This document shows positions 17,375 to 26,907 of a stretch of DNA of 64,000 nucleotides, one piece after another. Positions within the stretch are counted from its first letter, which is position 1. Each line of letters starts with the position of its first letter. The DNA is taken from positions 1 through 64,000 of the forward strand of contig NZ_QRCT01000002.1 of assembly GCF_003363435.1 (NCBI RefSeq). The letters run 5' to 3'. The stretch comes from Anaerosacchariphilus polymeriproducens (lineage in GTDB: Bacteria; Bacillota; Clostridia; Lachnospirales; Lachnospiraceae). Made by a program: the position numbers and the translations under genes. The notes under the pieces are model-generated. The model saw nothing but the letters and a program-made list of their open reading frames with translations. It had not been told where the DNA came from and ran no database searches.

Positions 17375-18922
17375 TTATTTCGCATAATCAATAACTCTCG
17401 ATTCCCGAATAACACTAACTTTTATCTGGCCTGGATATTCTAACTCAGATTCAATCTGTTTTGAAATATCACGTGCCAACAATACCATATCTTCATCACT
17501 TACTTGTTCTGGAACTACCATAATACGAATCTCTCTACCCGCTTGAATAGCAAAAGATTTATCAACACCTTTAAATGTATTTGTGATGTCTTCAAGTTGT
17601 TTCAATCTGTTTGTATATGTTTCTAATGTTTCACGTCTTGCACCAGGCCTTGCGGCTGAAATAGTATCTGCAGCTTGAACAATACAAGCTACTAAACTTT
17701 CTGGTTCTACGTCGCCATGATGTGATTCTACTGCATTAATAACAATTGGCACTTCTTTGTATTTTCTACACAAGTCTACACCAATTTGAATATGTGATCC
17801 TTCGATTTCGTGGTCAACAGATTTCCCGATGTCATGTAACAAACCTGCTCTTTTTGCCATTCTAGTGTCTACACCCACTTCAGCAGCTAATAAACCTGAT
17901 AATTGTGCTACTTCTATTGAATGTTTTAAAGCATTTTGACCATAACTGGTTCTGAATTTCATCTTTCCTAAAAGACGAATAAGCTCAGGATGTACTCCAT
18001 GAACTCCAACTTCTAAAGTTGCTGCTTCACCTTCTTCACGAATCATCACTTCGACTTCTTTTTGAGCCTTTTCAACCATTTCTTCAATTCTTGCCGGATG
18101 AATTCTTCCATCCACAATCAATTTTTCAAGAGCGATTCTTGCAACCTCTCTTCTGATAGGATCAAAACCTGATAAAATTACTGCTTCCGGTGTGTCATCA
18201 ATAATCAGATCTACACCCGTCATTGTTTCAAGAGTCCGAATATTTCTTCCTTCTCTACCAATAATTCTACCTTTCATTTCGTCATTTGGAAGCTGTACAA
18301 CAGAAATCGTAGTTTCTGCAACATGATCAGCGGCACATTTTTGTATCGCTGTCACAACATATTCTTTCGCTTTCTTTCCTGCTTCCTCTTTGGCTTTGGT
18401 TTCAAGTCTTTTTACTAATTTTGCAGTATCATGTTTCACTTCGTCTTCAACAGTTTTTAACAAATATTCTTTTGCTTGCTCGGAGGTAAGACCAGAGATT
18501 CTTTCTAGTTCCTGTACTCGTTTTTCGTGTAGTTCGGCAATTTCTACTTTTTGCTTGTTAAGCTCCTCTTCTTTTGCTGCAAACCCTGATTCACGTTTCT
18601 CTATTGACTCTAATTTCTTATCTAGATTTTCTTCCTTCTGGAATACTCTTCTTTCAAGTTTTTGTAGCTCTGCTCTACGTTCTTTTGTCTCTTTCTCTAA
18701 TTCATTTTTGGTACGAAGAGACTCTTCTTTTGCTTCAAGCATAGCTTCACGTTTCTTTGTTTCAGCAACTTTTAATGCTTCATCTATTATCTCTCTTGCT
18801 TTTTCTTCTGCACTTCCAATTTTGCTTTCAACAACTTTTTTTCTATAAGAAATTGCAAAGAAACAAGAAGTAGGAATTGCAAAAATCAACGTGACTACAA
18901 CTGCGATAATTACACTTGCCAT
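17375..18922 (-). CDS. rny: Ribonuclease Y
   Basis: 515 residues, standard length. An N-terminal membrane anchor ([20 protein letters not shown]) is followed by a long charged coiled coil (about 25-200), a KH RNA-binding domain ([15 protein letters not shown]) and an HD domain with the metal motif [10 protein letters not shown]. RNase Y starts bulk mRNA decay in Firmicutes as a membrane-bound endoribonuclease. It stands alone between recX and its own terminator. Confidence 0.96.
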   Translation of the reverse strand: MASVIIAVVVTLIFAIPTSCFFAISYRKKVVESKIGSAEEKAREIIDEALKVAETKKREAMLEAKEESLRTKNELEKETKERRAELQKLERRVFQKEENLDKKLESIEKRESGFAAKEEELNKQKVEIAELHEKRVQELERISGLTSEQAKEYLLKTVEDEVKHDTAKLVKRLETKAKEEAGKKAKEYVVTAIQKCAADHVAETTISVVQLPNDEMKGRIIGREGRNIRTLETMTGVDLIIDDTPEAVILSGFDPIRREVARIALEKLIVDGRIHPARIEEMVEKAQKEVEVMIREEGEAATLEVGVHGVHPELIRLLGKMKFRTSYGQNALKHSIEVAQLSGLLAAEVGVDTRMAKRAGLLHDIGKSVDHEIEGSHIQIGVDLCRKYKEVPIVINAVESHHGDVEPESLVACIVQAADTISAARPGARRETLETYTNRLKQLEDITNTFKGVDKSFAIQAGREIRIMVVPEQVSDEDMVLLARDISKQIESELEYPGQIKVSVIRESRVIDYAK

Positions 18923-19090
18923 TACAGGAGCACCTCCTTATTTAATTTTCATTGTACATTCTATGATATATTTTCTTTATAAACATAGCAACAACACTTA
19001 AATTTTATACTGTTTTCATAATTATGTCAAGTAGTTGGAACATCTTTTTATGCATATTGTTGTAATATTTTGTATTATTTGTGATATTTA

Positions 19091-19687
19091 CTATATATGC
19101 AACACTTTTTTTATATCTTCTAACTGAAAACCTCTTCTGTACAAATAATTAAACATCTTCTGAATTTCTTTTGGTGTTGCTTCTTTCCTGTTAAATTTTT
19201 TCTTTTCTAACAATTGATTTATGATTTTTTTTTCGTCTGATTGATAATATTGGCCAACTATTTGGTTTATTATTTCCTTATCAATTCCTTTTTGAAATAA
19301 ATCACTTATAATTTTCTGTCTACTTTTTCTTTCTGCATTACTCTCTATATAATTTTTTACATATCGTTCATCATCAATATATGAATATTTTTTCACATAA
19401 TCTAAAACTAGCTCAATAATATCTTCTGTATATTCATTTTGCTTTAATTTATTTCTAAGCTGATTTTCTGTTCTATCCATTGAAGTTAAAAGATAAAGGG
19501 CCCGTTTCTTGGCCCTTTTCAAAACTATATCATTTATAATCTCATAATAATCAGTTTCAGTAATCGAATGACCTGATTTCATTCCATACTTATAGACTTC
19601 ACCAGAATACAAAATAAAGGCAAATTGATCATCTATATAAATTCGTTTTTTATTTTTTGAGTGTTCTTCAATTCTTGTTACAAGCAT
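19091..19687 (-). CDS. recX: Regulatory protein RecX
   Basis: 198 residues of tandem three-helix repeats (KKRALYLLTSMDRTENQLRN, LVLDYVKKYSYIDDERYV, ISDLFQKGIDKEII), as in RecX. It binds RecA filaments and modulates strand exchange. Its ATG directly abuts the recA stop codon, so the two are cotranscribed and coupled. Confidence 0.9.
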   Translation of the reverse strand: MLVTRIEEHSKNKKRIYIDDQFAFILYSGEVYKYGMKSGHSITETDYYEIINDIVLKRAKKRALYLLTSMDRTENQLRNKLKQNEYTEDIIELVLDYVKKYSYIDDERYVKNYIESNAERKSRQKIISDLFQKGIDKEIINQIVGQYYQSDEKKIINQLLEKKKFNRKEATPKEIQKMFNYLYRRGFQLEDIKKVLHI

Positions 19688-20728
19688 TTATTTTTCCTCT
19701 AATATTTCTTTATCAGACTTAACATCTTTTTCTTCTAACAAGCCAAATTCTTGACGTACTTTAAGTTCAATCTCTCTTAAAATCTCAGGATTTTCTTTTA
19801 AATAATTTTTTGCATTCTCTCTACCCTGTCCGATTTTTGAATCATTATATGCATACCATGCACCACTCTTATTAACAATTCCTACATTTGATGCAAGATC
19901 CAAAATATCACCTTCGCTAGAAATCCCCTGCCCAAACATAATATCAAATTCTGCTTCTTTAAAAGGTGGTGCTATCTTATTTTTCACTATTTTAATACGG
20001 GTTCTGTTTCCAACCATTTCTCCTCCCTGTTTTAATGTTTCAATTCTACGAACATCTAAACGGATAGAAGAATAAAATTTCAGTGCTCTTCCTCCAGTCG
20101 TCGTTTCAGGACTTCCAAACATAATTCCGACCTTTTCTCTTAATTGATTAATAAAAATTACAATACAATTAGATTTATTAATTACTGCGGTAAGTTTACG
20201 AAGAGCCTGAGACATCAATCGAGCCTGTAAACCAACATGGCTGTCTCCCATCTCTCCATCAATCTCAGCTTTAGGAACTAAAGCCGCTACCGAGTCCACA
20301 ATAACAATATCTACCGCACCAGAACGTACCATAGTCTCTGTAATCTCAAGTGCCTGCTCTCCATTATCCGGTTGTGAAATATATAAGTTATCAATATCTA
20401 CTCCAATATTCTTGGCATAAGCTGGATCTAATGCATGTTCTGCATCAATAAATCCTGCAATTCCTCCTCTTTTTTGAACTTCAGCTACCATATGTAATGC
20501 TACTGTGGTCTTACCACTGGATTCAGGCCCATATACTTCAACAATTCTTCCTTTTGGAATACCTCCCAGACCAAGTGCAATATCCAGACTTAAAGAACCT
20601 GTTGGTATCGTTTCAATATTCATGTTCTTCCCGGAATCACCAAGCTTCATAACTGAACCTTTACCATATTGTTTCTCTATTTGTGAAATCGCTGCATCAA
20701 GCGCTTTTAATTTATCATCCTTTGCCAT
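19688..20728 (-). CDS. recA: Recombinase RecA
   Basis: 346 residues. It forms ATP-dependent filaments on ssDNA for recombination and LexA cleavage. Walker A is GPESSGKTT near residue 67, Walker B is [10 protein letters not shown], and the L1/L2 loops are in [14 protein letters not shown] and [14 protein letters not shown]. The acidic C-terminus is normal. RBS AAAGGAG precedes the ATG. A consensus promoter and LexA box lie upstream; recX follows directly. Confidence 0.98.
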   Translation of the reverse strand: MAKDDKLKALDAAISQIEKQYGKGSVMKLGDSGKNMNIETIPTGSLSLDIALGLGGIPKGRIVEVYGPESSGKTTVALHMVAEVQKRGGIAGFIDAEHALDPAYAKNIGVDIDNLYISQPDNGEQALEITETMVRSGAVDIVIVDSVAALVPKAEIDGEMGDSHVGLQARLMSQALRKLTAVINKSNCIVIFINQLREKVGIMFGSPETTTGGRALKFYSSIRLDVRRIETLKQGGEMVGNRTRIKIVKNKIAPPFKEAEFDIMFGQGISSEGDILDLASNVGIVNKSGAWYAYNDSKIGQGRENAKNYLKENPEILREIELKVRQEFGLLEEKDVKSDKEILEEK

Positions 20729-20747
20729 ATTTTTCTCCTTTATTATA

Positions 20748-20761
20748 CGAACTTATGTTCG
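20748..20761. promoter_or_regulatory. LexA (SOS) box of recA
   Basis: CGAACTTATGTTCG matches the Gram-positive consensus CGAAC-N4-GTTCG exactly. It lies 20 bp upstream of the recA ATG, at about +7 to +20 relative to the predicted start. Confidence 0.88.
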
Positions 20762-20774
20762 CTTCCTTAAACAT

Positions 20775-20803
20775 ATAGTATTACATTTTTTTTCTAATGT
20801 CAA
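20775..20803 (-). promoter_or_regulatory. recA promoter
   Basis: TTGACA (20798-20803), 17 bp, TACTAT (20775-20780). The start would be near 20768, just before the LexA box. A TATAAT at 20742-20747 is too close to the RBS to serve as the -10. Confidence 0.75.
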
Positions 20804-20892
20804 TAGAAATTTATTTACTAAAAGTTAATTTTATTTTATCATAAACATTATATCACCTTTCATTCTGTCTTACATAGGAAAATATTAATAAA

Positions 20893-20955
20893 AAATGCTC
20901 TCTTCCGAGCAGACAAGTTTTTTTATTTCACTTATCTACCTAGAAGAGAGCATTT
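20893..20955 (-). terminator. trxA terminator
   Basis: A perfect 13-bp stem, AAATGCTCTCTTC / GAAGAGAGCATTT, with a 37-nt loop and a T-run on the minus strand. Confidence 0.8.
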
Positions 20956-20978
20956 CTAACAGTTCATGTAAGGTACAA

Positions 20979-21296
20979 TTATTGATTATCAATCATTTCC
21001 AATATCGTTTGTTTAGATTGAGCACCAATCAATGTCTGTACAACCTCTCCATTTTTTAACAATACAAGAGTTGGTATACTCATTACTTTAAATTTGGATG
21101 CTAATTGCCTGTCTACATCAATATCCACTTTTCCAATTTGAACTTTTTCTGCCTTCTCTCTCGCTACTTCCTCAAGAACAGGAGCTACCATCTGACACGG
21201 TCCGCACCAGTCAGCATAAAAATCTAACAGAACTAACTTACTATTTTTTTCTACTTGTTCCATATAATTAGTACTTGACACTTTTATAATTCCCAT
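20979..21296 (-). CDS. trxA: Thioredoxin
   Basis: 105 residues from the ATG at 21296, 5 nt after AAAGGTGG; a GTG at 21305 lies inside that RBS and is rejected. Active site WCGPC in FYADWCGPCQMVAP, the cis-Pro loop MSIPTLVLLKNG and C-terminal helix are all present. It is a cytoplasmic disulfide reductase, monocistronic with its own terminator. Confidence 0.95.
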   Translation of the reverse strand: MGIIKVSSTNYMEQVEKNSKLVLLDFYADWCGPCQMVAPVLEEVAREKAEKVQIGKVDIDVDRQLASKFKVMSIPTLVLLKNGEVVQTLIGAQSKQTILEMIDNQ

Positions 21297-21467
21297 AATA
21301 TCCACCTTTCTTTACTTTTCTGATACTGTTTCAACTATGTCCTTATCATATAACAAAAGCTTTGTATTTTCTGTAACTATATCACAAAGTAAAAAAATTT
21401 ACAAAATGAAAATAATACTTCTAAACAAGATATTCACAAAATTTCCCATTGTTAACCGCTTATTTCA

Positions 21468-23054
21468 TTAACGGCCAAATTCTGATAACTCTAAACCTTC
21501 ATTTCTTTCCAGAGTCATTCCTATACTCCAGCTGTTCACGAAAAGTAATAAGGGCTGTCCTTTTAAATCTTGTATTTTCTTCATATCAGAAGTTCCTGTA
21601 ATCTTATCCAAATCTATATTTTCATTTTCTATCCAGCGTATATGTTCGTATGGAAGGTTTTCCATGCGGATATCTACGTTATACTCATTCTCCAACCGAT
21701 ATCTTAATACATCGAACTGTAATACTCCGACTACTCCGACAATGATTTCTTCCATACCGGTCTGATATTCTTGAAATACTTGAATTGCGCCTTCTTGTGC
21801 AATCTGAGAGATTCCCTTTACAAATTGCTTTCTTTTCATCGTATCTACCTGGCGCACTCTTGCAAAATGTTCTGGCGCGAAGGTAGGAATCCCCTCATAA
21901 GCGAACTTTTCGGCACCTGTACAAAAAGTATCACCTATAGAAAATAATCCCGGATCAAACACGCCTATGATGTCTCCGGCATAGGCTTCTTCTACAATTT
22001 TCCTCTCTTGGGCCATTAATTGCTGAGGCTGCGAAAGTCGTAGTTTCTTATTTCCCTGTACGTGCATCACTTCCATACCTGCTTCAAATTTTCCTGAACA
22101 AATTCTCATAAATGCAATTCTATCTCGATGTGCTTTATTCATATTCGCCTGTATTTTAAATACAAATGCACTAAAGTTTTTATTGAAAGGATCTACTATT
22201 CCACAATCGGAAACTCTTGGCAAAGGTGAACTGGTCATCTGCAGGAAATGTTTTAAAAATGTCTCTACACCAAAATTAGTAAGCGCAGAACCAAAAAACA
22301 CCGGAGATAACTTGCCTTTACTAACCAGCTCCATATCAAATTCTGCACTTGCTCCGTCCAATAACTCAATTTCTTCAATTAGTTGTTCACGGAACGCCTC
22401 TCCAATCTCATCTGAAAGTGAAGAATCATCAATCGAAATTTCTTTGGAAGCTCCTTCTTTTGTTCCTCTTGCTGTATCAGAAAAAGTAGTTATTTTCCTG
22501 GTGTTTCTATCGTAAACTCCTTTGAACTCTTTACCAGAACCAATCGGCCAATTGATGGGACACGTAGCGATACCAAGTTCTTTTTCTATTTCGTCTAATA
22601 GAGCAAACGTATCATTTGCATCCCTATCCATTTTATTGATAAAAGTAAAAATCGGAATATGACGCATCACACATACCTTAAAGAGCTTCCTCGTCTGTGC
22701 TTCTACACCTTTAGACCCATCAATTACCATTACAGCTGAATCTGCTGCCATCAGGGTACGATAAGTATCCTCTGAGAAATCCTGATGACCTGGTGTATCC
22801 AAAATGTTGATACAATAATTATCATAATTGAATTGTAACACAGAGGATGTAACAGAAATTCCTCTTTCCTTTTCAATTTCCATCCAGTCCGATACTGCAT
22901 GACGGGCAGTAGCCTTCCCTTTTACAGAACCTGCCAGATTAATGGCTCCTCCATATAATAAAAACTTTTCCGTTAAGGTAGTTTTCCCTGCATCTGGATG
23001 AGAAATTATTGCAAAGGTCCTACGCTTTTGTATTTGTTGTTTCATATCAGCCAC
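21468..23054 (-). CDS. prfC: Peptide chain release factor 3
   Basis: About 528 residues. A translational GTPase that recycles RF1/RF2. G1 is SHPDAGKTTLTEK, G3 is DTPGHQDFSEDTYRTL, G4 is FINKMDRD; the RF3-type C-terminal domains follow (GVVGVLQFDVLRYRLENEYN). Start: GTG at 23054 is 6 nt after GGAGGA; GTG at 23060 abuts the RBS and ATG at 23045 is too distant. It has no cotranscribed neighbour. Confidence 0.94.
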   Translation of the reverse strand: MADMKQQIQKRRTFAIISHPDAGKTTLTEKFLLYGGAINLAGSVKGKATARHAVSDWMEIEKERGISVTSSVLQFNYDNYCINILDTPGHQDFSEDTYRTLMAADSAVMVIDGSKGVEAQTRKLFKVCVMRHIPIFTFINKMDRDANDTFALLDEIEKELGIATCPINWPIGSGKEFKGVYDRNTRKITTFSDTARGTKEGASKEISIDDSSLSDEIGEAFREQLIEEIELLDGASAEFDMELVSKGKLSPVFFGSALTNFGVETFLKHFLQMTSSPLPRVSDCGIVDPFNKNFSAFVFKIQANMNKAHRDRIAFMRICSGKFEAGMEVMHVQGNKKLRLSQPQQLMAQERKIVEEAYAGDIIGVFDPGLFSIGDTFCTGAEKFAYEGIPTFAPEHFARVRQVDTMKRKQFVKGISQIAQEGAIQVFQEYQTGMEEIIVGVVGVLQFDVLRYRLENEYNVDIRMENLPYEHIRWIENENIDLDKITGTSDMKKIQDLKGQPLLLFVNSWSIGMTLERNEGLELSEFGR

Positions 23055-23109
23055 GATCACTCCTCCTATATTTACAAGTGGACACGATTTATCTTTTAAA
23101 CATAAAAGT

Positions 23110-23134
23110 AGAGCATCCCATAATAGGATACTCT
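23110..23134 (-). terminator. Probable deoB terminator
   Basis: A stem of 9 bp with one mismatch, AGAGTATCC / GGATGCTCT, followed by ACTTTTATG on the minus strand. The T-run is weak. Confidence 0.45.
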
Positions 23135-23200
23135 CTTTATTTATCTATTATCTTTAGGTATTTTATAACAGTTCTCTCTCCGTTGTCAAGGAGTATCAAT

Positions 23201-24361
23201 CTACAACATGGACTTTCCTAAAAACTCTGCCGGAATTTTAAAATAATCCAACACAGTAGCTCCTATATCCGCAAAGGTATCTCTTGTACCTAAATTTTTC
23301 CCTTCCGGGATTGGAATTCCTGTCATTAAGAAAGGAGTATATTCTCTGGAATGATCTGTAGACTCTGTGCTGGGATCACAGCCATGATCAGCTGTAATCA
23401 TTAACAAATCGTCTTCTTTAAGATTCTTTCGTAACTCTGGAAAACGTTGATCAAAATATGTCAACGCTTTTGCATAACCGTCTACATCATTTCGATGCCC
23501 ATAAAGCATATCATAATCGACCAGATTAATAAAACAAAGACCTTCAAATTCTTTTTGCATATATTCAATTGTCCGTTCTATGCCTTCCTCATTACTTGCA
23601 GTTCTCACATATTCTGTAATTCCTTTTCCTGCAAAAATATCATTGATTTTTCCTACTCCAATCACATCAAATCCCTGACTTGATAACTGATCCAACATAG
23701 TGACCTTGGGTGGATTAATGGAATAATCATGTCGGTTAGCTGTACGCTTAAATGCCGGTGCCTCACCAACAAATGGCCGCGCTATGACACGTCCGACACC
23801 ATGTTCCCCTGACAGCATATCTCTTGCAATCTGACAATAACGATAAAGTTCTTCGATCGGAACCAATTCTTCATGTGCTGCAATTTGAAAAACAGAATCC
23901 GCAGAAGTATAAACAATTAAATCTCCTGTCTTCAGATGTTCTTCTCCATAATCCCTAATAACATCAGTTCCCGAATAAGGCTTATTACAAAGAACTCCTC
24001 GCCCAGTCTTTCTAGAAAATTCATCTAAAATTTCTTTGGGAAATCCATTCGGATAAGTAGGCAATGGTTTTTGAGATTGAATCCCGGCAATTTCCCAATG
24101 CCCGATCGTCGTATCTTTTCCTTTTGATGCTTCTGTCATTCTGGCAACTACTGCTTTAGGATTTTTATTCAACGTTTTCTTAGGATACCAATCCATTCCC
24201 TCTATCTGAAAAAAACCTAAATCTTCTAAGTTCGGCATTGAAAAATATGGACTTTCCGATGCCGCTTTCAGTGTATTGCTGCCTTCATCCTTATATTCTG
24301 CAGCATCCGGCATTTCACCGATACCAACACTATCTAATACTATTAAAAATACTCGCTTCAT
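23201..24361 (-). CDS. deoB: Phosphopentomutase
   Basis: 386 residues. It interconverts ribose 1- and 5-phosphate (and deoxy forms) in nucleoside salvage. Alkaline-phosphatase superfamily motifs: VLDSVGIGEMPDA with a metal Asp, the phospho-Thr loop TTIGHWEIAG, YTSADSVFQIAAHEE, and ADHGCDPSTESTDHSREY with metal ligands. It starts 56 bp after metH and may be read from the same transcript. Confidence 0.95.
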   Translation of the reverse strand: MKRVFLIVLDSVGIGEMPDAAEYKDEGSNTLKAASESPYFSMPNLEDLGFFQIEGMDWYPKKTLNKNPKAVVARMTEASKGKDTTIGHWEIAGIQSQKPLPTYPNGFPKEILDEFSRKTGRGVLCNKPYSGTDVIRDYGEEHLKTGDLIVYTSADSVFQIAAHEELVPIEELYRYCQIARDMLSGEHGVGRVIARPFVGEAPAFKRTANRHDYSINPPKVTMLDQLSSQGFDVIGVGKINDIFAGKGITEYVRTASNEEGIERTIEYMQKEFEGLCFINLVDYDMLYGHRNDVDGYAKALTYFDQRFPELRKNLKEDDLLMITADHGCDPSTESTDHSREYTPFLMTGIPIPEGKNLGTRDTFADIGATVLDYFKIPAEFLGKSML

Positions 24362-24417
24362 ATATTTATCCTCCTTGACCTCATTATATTTTCAGAAAAT
24401 ATCTACTTTAATTGCTT

Positions 24418-26856
24418 TTAATTACTCAGCAGCTTTTTAACTAACTTAACTGCATCCTGTGCATCTTTTGAATAACCTGCAGCTCCTATTTCATCTGCAT
24501 AACTTTGTGTGATCACTGCCCCGCCAATAATCACTTTACATTCCGGATATTTTTCTTTTACAAGCTCAACAACATCCTTCATACGAACCATTGTGGTAGT
24601 CATTAAAGCTGATAATCCAATAATGGCTGCACGTTCTTTTATGGCTGCTTCAACAATTATTTCCTTCGCAACATCTTTTCCCAAATCAATCACTTGATAA
24701 CCATAATTCTTTAACATAAGGGCAACCAAATTTTTCCCTATATCATGAATATCTCCTTCTACTGTAGCAATTACAATAGTAGGAAGCTTATCTTGATTAT
24801 CTTTATTCTTTAACATAGGTTCTAAATATTCTATGGCCTTCTTCATGGTCTCAGCACTAGAAATCAGCTGAGGCAGGAAATAAATCTGTTTATCAAACAA
24901 ATCACCGACCTGATTGATTCCCGGAATCAGATACTCACTTATAATATAATCCGGCGTCACCCCTTCCGTAAGAGCTGATTTTACTAACTCTAAAATACCT
25001 TTTCTATTTCCCTTAACGACTGCTTCGTAAACAGGATTCTTATCTCCTGGTATATTTCCAACCTGCTTATCCGAATCTTTATTATGTTTATCATGTGTGG
25101 TAGTTTTTACCGTTGTATCAACGGCTCTTACGCCATTAATATAACGGATATCTGCTTCTTCTTTATTCAGCAGCAAATCAGTTGCGAGTCCTATATTCAT
25201 TAATAAATCTTGAGAAGGATTTGCAATTGCCATCGTTAATCCTTTGGAAATTGCAACTGATAAAAATGCTGAATTCACATAAGAGCGTTCCGGAAGACCA
25301 AATGAAATATTGGATAACCCACAGATCGTTGCAAGTCCTAATGTATTTTTGCAATATTCTATCGTTTCAAAACACTCAATAGCTGCTCTTGAATTAGCTC
25401 CTACAGTTGCTACGAGTCCATCTACGATAATATCTTCTTTCTCTATTCCTATCTCTATTGCCCTATCTAAAATTTTATGGATAATCATTTTTTTCTCTTC
25501 GACATTTTCTGGTAATCCATCATCAGATAATGGTAATAAAATAAACATTGCTCCGTATTTTTTCGCTATGGGAATCAGCTTTTCAAATTTTTCTTTTTCT
25601 AAAGAAATAGAATTAATTAATGCTCGTCCAGGATAAATCCGAAGAGCCGCTTCTATTATATTAACGTGACTGGAATCTATACAAAGAGGCAGTTGTACAT
25701 TATTCGAAACCTCACGCACAACTTTAAGCATCATTTCTTTTTCATCTATTCCATTCATTCCCATATTGATATCTAAAATATGAGCACCATTATTTTCCTG
25801 CTCTTCTGCCATAGTAAGAACCAAATCTAGTCTTCCATTCTTTAATTCTTCTTGCAATTTCTTTTTACCGGTAGGATTAATTCTTTCTCCAACAATCATA
25901 AAAGGACCATTTTCTTCAATCGTTACTGTCTTGCGTTCTGAAGCTAATGCTCTTTTTTTCTTTTTTAAAGGCGGAAGGACTTCCATATTTTCCGTTGCTT
26001 TCTTTAAGGCTTCTATATGCCCTGGTTCTGTTCCACAACAACCTCCTAAAATAGATGCCCCTGCCTCGACAAGCTGTTTTCCATAATTTCCAAATTCCTC
26101 AGATTCCATCATGAACTTAGTTTTACCATCTACCAAAACCGGTATACCTGCGTTAGGCTTGGCTAAAATAGGAACATTCGCATATTCTTTCATTTGTTTG
26201 ATCAACGGAATCATTTTATCGGGACCTGTAGAACAGTTAATCCCTATTACATCAATTCCCAGGCTTTGAAGAACTACAGTAGCTGTTATAGGATCTGTCC
26301 CATAAAGTGTTCTTCCGTCTTCGTTATAACTCATACTGGCCATTATAGGTAAATCACAGACTTCTTTGACTGCAAGAACCGCAGCCCTAGTTTCTGCCAG
26401 ACTCATCATTGTCTCAATTGCAATTAAATCTGCACCGGCTTGTGCAAGATATCCTGCCTGTTCCTTATATACCTGAATTAATGTTTCAACTTCCATATTT
26501 CCCATTGGATATAACTGCGCACCTGTCATTGTCATATTCCCAGCCACATACGCTTTTCCTTGAACAGCCTGTTTGGAAAGTTTTACAAGCCCCTGATTTA
26601 TCTCTTTTATTTTATCACCCAGACCATATTCATTTAACTTAATACCATTTGCTGTAAACGTTGGGGCATACACGATTTGACTTCCTGCTTCTATATATTC
26701 ATTCTGAAGTTCCAACAAAACTTCAGGATTATCTAAAACCCATTTTTCAGGACAAACACCTACCGGCATACCCTTCTTTTCTAATCTGGTTCCTGTAGCT
26801 CCATCTAAATAAACGATTCCTCTTGAAATAAATTCTCTAAATTCTTGTTTTGTCAT
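24418..26856 (-). CDS. metH: Cobalamin-dependent methionine synthase without activation domain
   Basis: 812 residues in three modules: homocysteine methyltransferase (about 1-300; zinc Cys in GINCSTGP and GGCCGTEPGH), pterin-binding methyltetrahydrofolate domain (about 315-575; GERINPTGKK, LDINMG) and B12 domain (about 590-812; cobalamin His in EGDIHDIGKNLV). E. coli MetH (about 1,227 residues) has a further C-terminal AdoMet reactivation domain, absent here as in many clostridia; the gene at 28736-29323 looks like a separate stand-in. It remethylates homocysteine to methionine. Confidence 0.93.
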   Translation of the reverse strand: MTKQEFREFISRGIVYLDGATGTRLEKKGMPVGVCPEKWVLDNPEVLLELQNEYIEAGSQIVYAPTFTANGIKLNEYGLGDKIKEINQGLVKLSKQAVQGKAYVAGNMTMTGAQLYPMGNMEVETLIQVYKEQAGYLAQAGADLIAIETMMSLAETRAAVLAVKEVCDLPIMASMSYNEDGRTLYGTDPITATVVLQSLGIDVIGINCSTGPDKMIPLIKQMKEYANVPILAKPNAGIPVLVDGKTKFMMESEEFGNYGKQLVEAGASILGGCCGTEPGHIEALKKATENMEVLPPLKKKKRALASERKTVTIEENGPFMIVGERINPTGKKKLQEELKNGRLDLVLTMAEEQENNGAHILDINMGMNGIDEKEMMLKVVREVSNNVQLPLCIDSSHVNIIEAALRIYPGRALINSISLEKEKFEKLIPIAKKYGAMFILLPLSDDGLPENVEEKKMIIHKILDRAIEIGIEKEDIIVDGLVATVGANSRAAIECFETIEYCKNTLGLATICGLSNISFGLPERSYVNSAFLSVAISKGLTMAIANPSQDLLMNIGLATDLLLNKEEADIRYINGVRAVDTTVKTTTHDKHNKDSDKQVGNIPGDKNPVYEAVVKGNRKGILELVKSALTEGVTPDYIISEYLIPGINQVGDLFDKQIYFLPQLISSAETMKKAIEYLEPMLKNKDNQDKLPTIVIATVEGDIHDIGKNLVALMLKNYGYQVIDLGKDVAKEIIVEAAIKERAAIIGLSALMTTTMVRMKDVVELVKEKYPECKVIIGGAVITQSYADEIGAAGYSKDAQDAVKLVKKLLSN

Positions 26857-26907
26857 CTTTTTCTCCTTTGCCTTAAAACAACGCTTTGCAGCTTAATCCC
26901 AACGCAA

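Noticed and set aside
20742-20747. TATAAT as -10 of recA
   Set aside because: A start from it would fall within the RBS, leaving a leader of about 7 nt; the TTGACA-17-TACTAT promoter upstream fits better.
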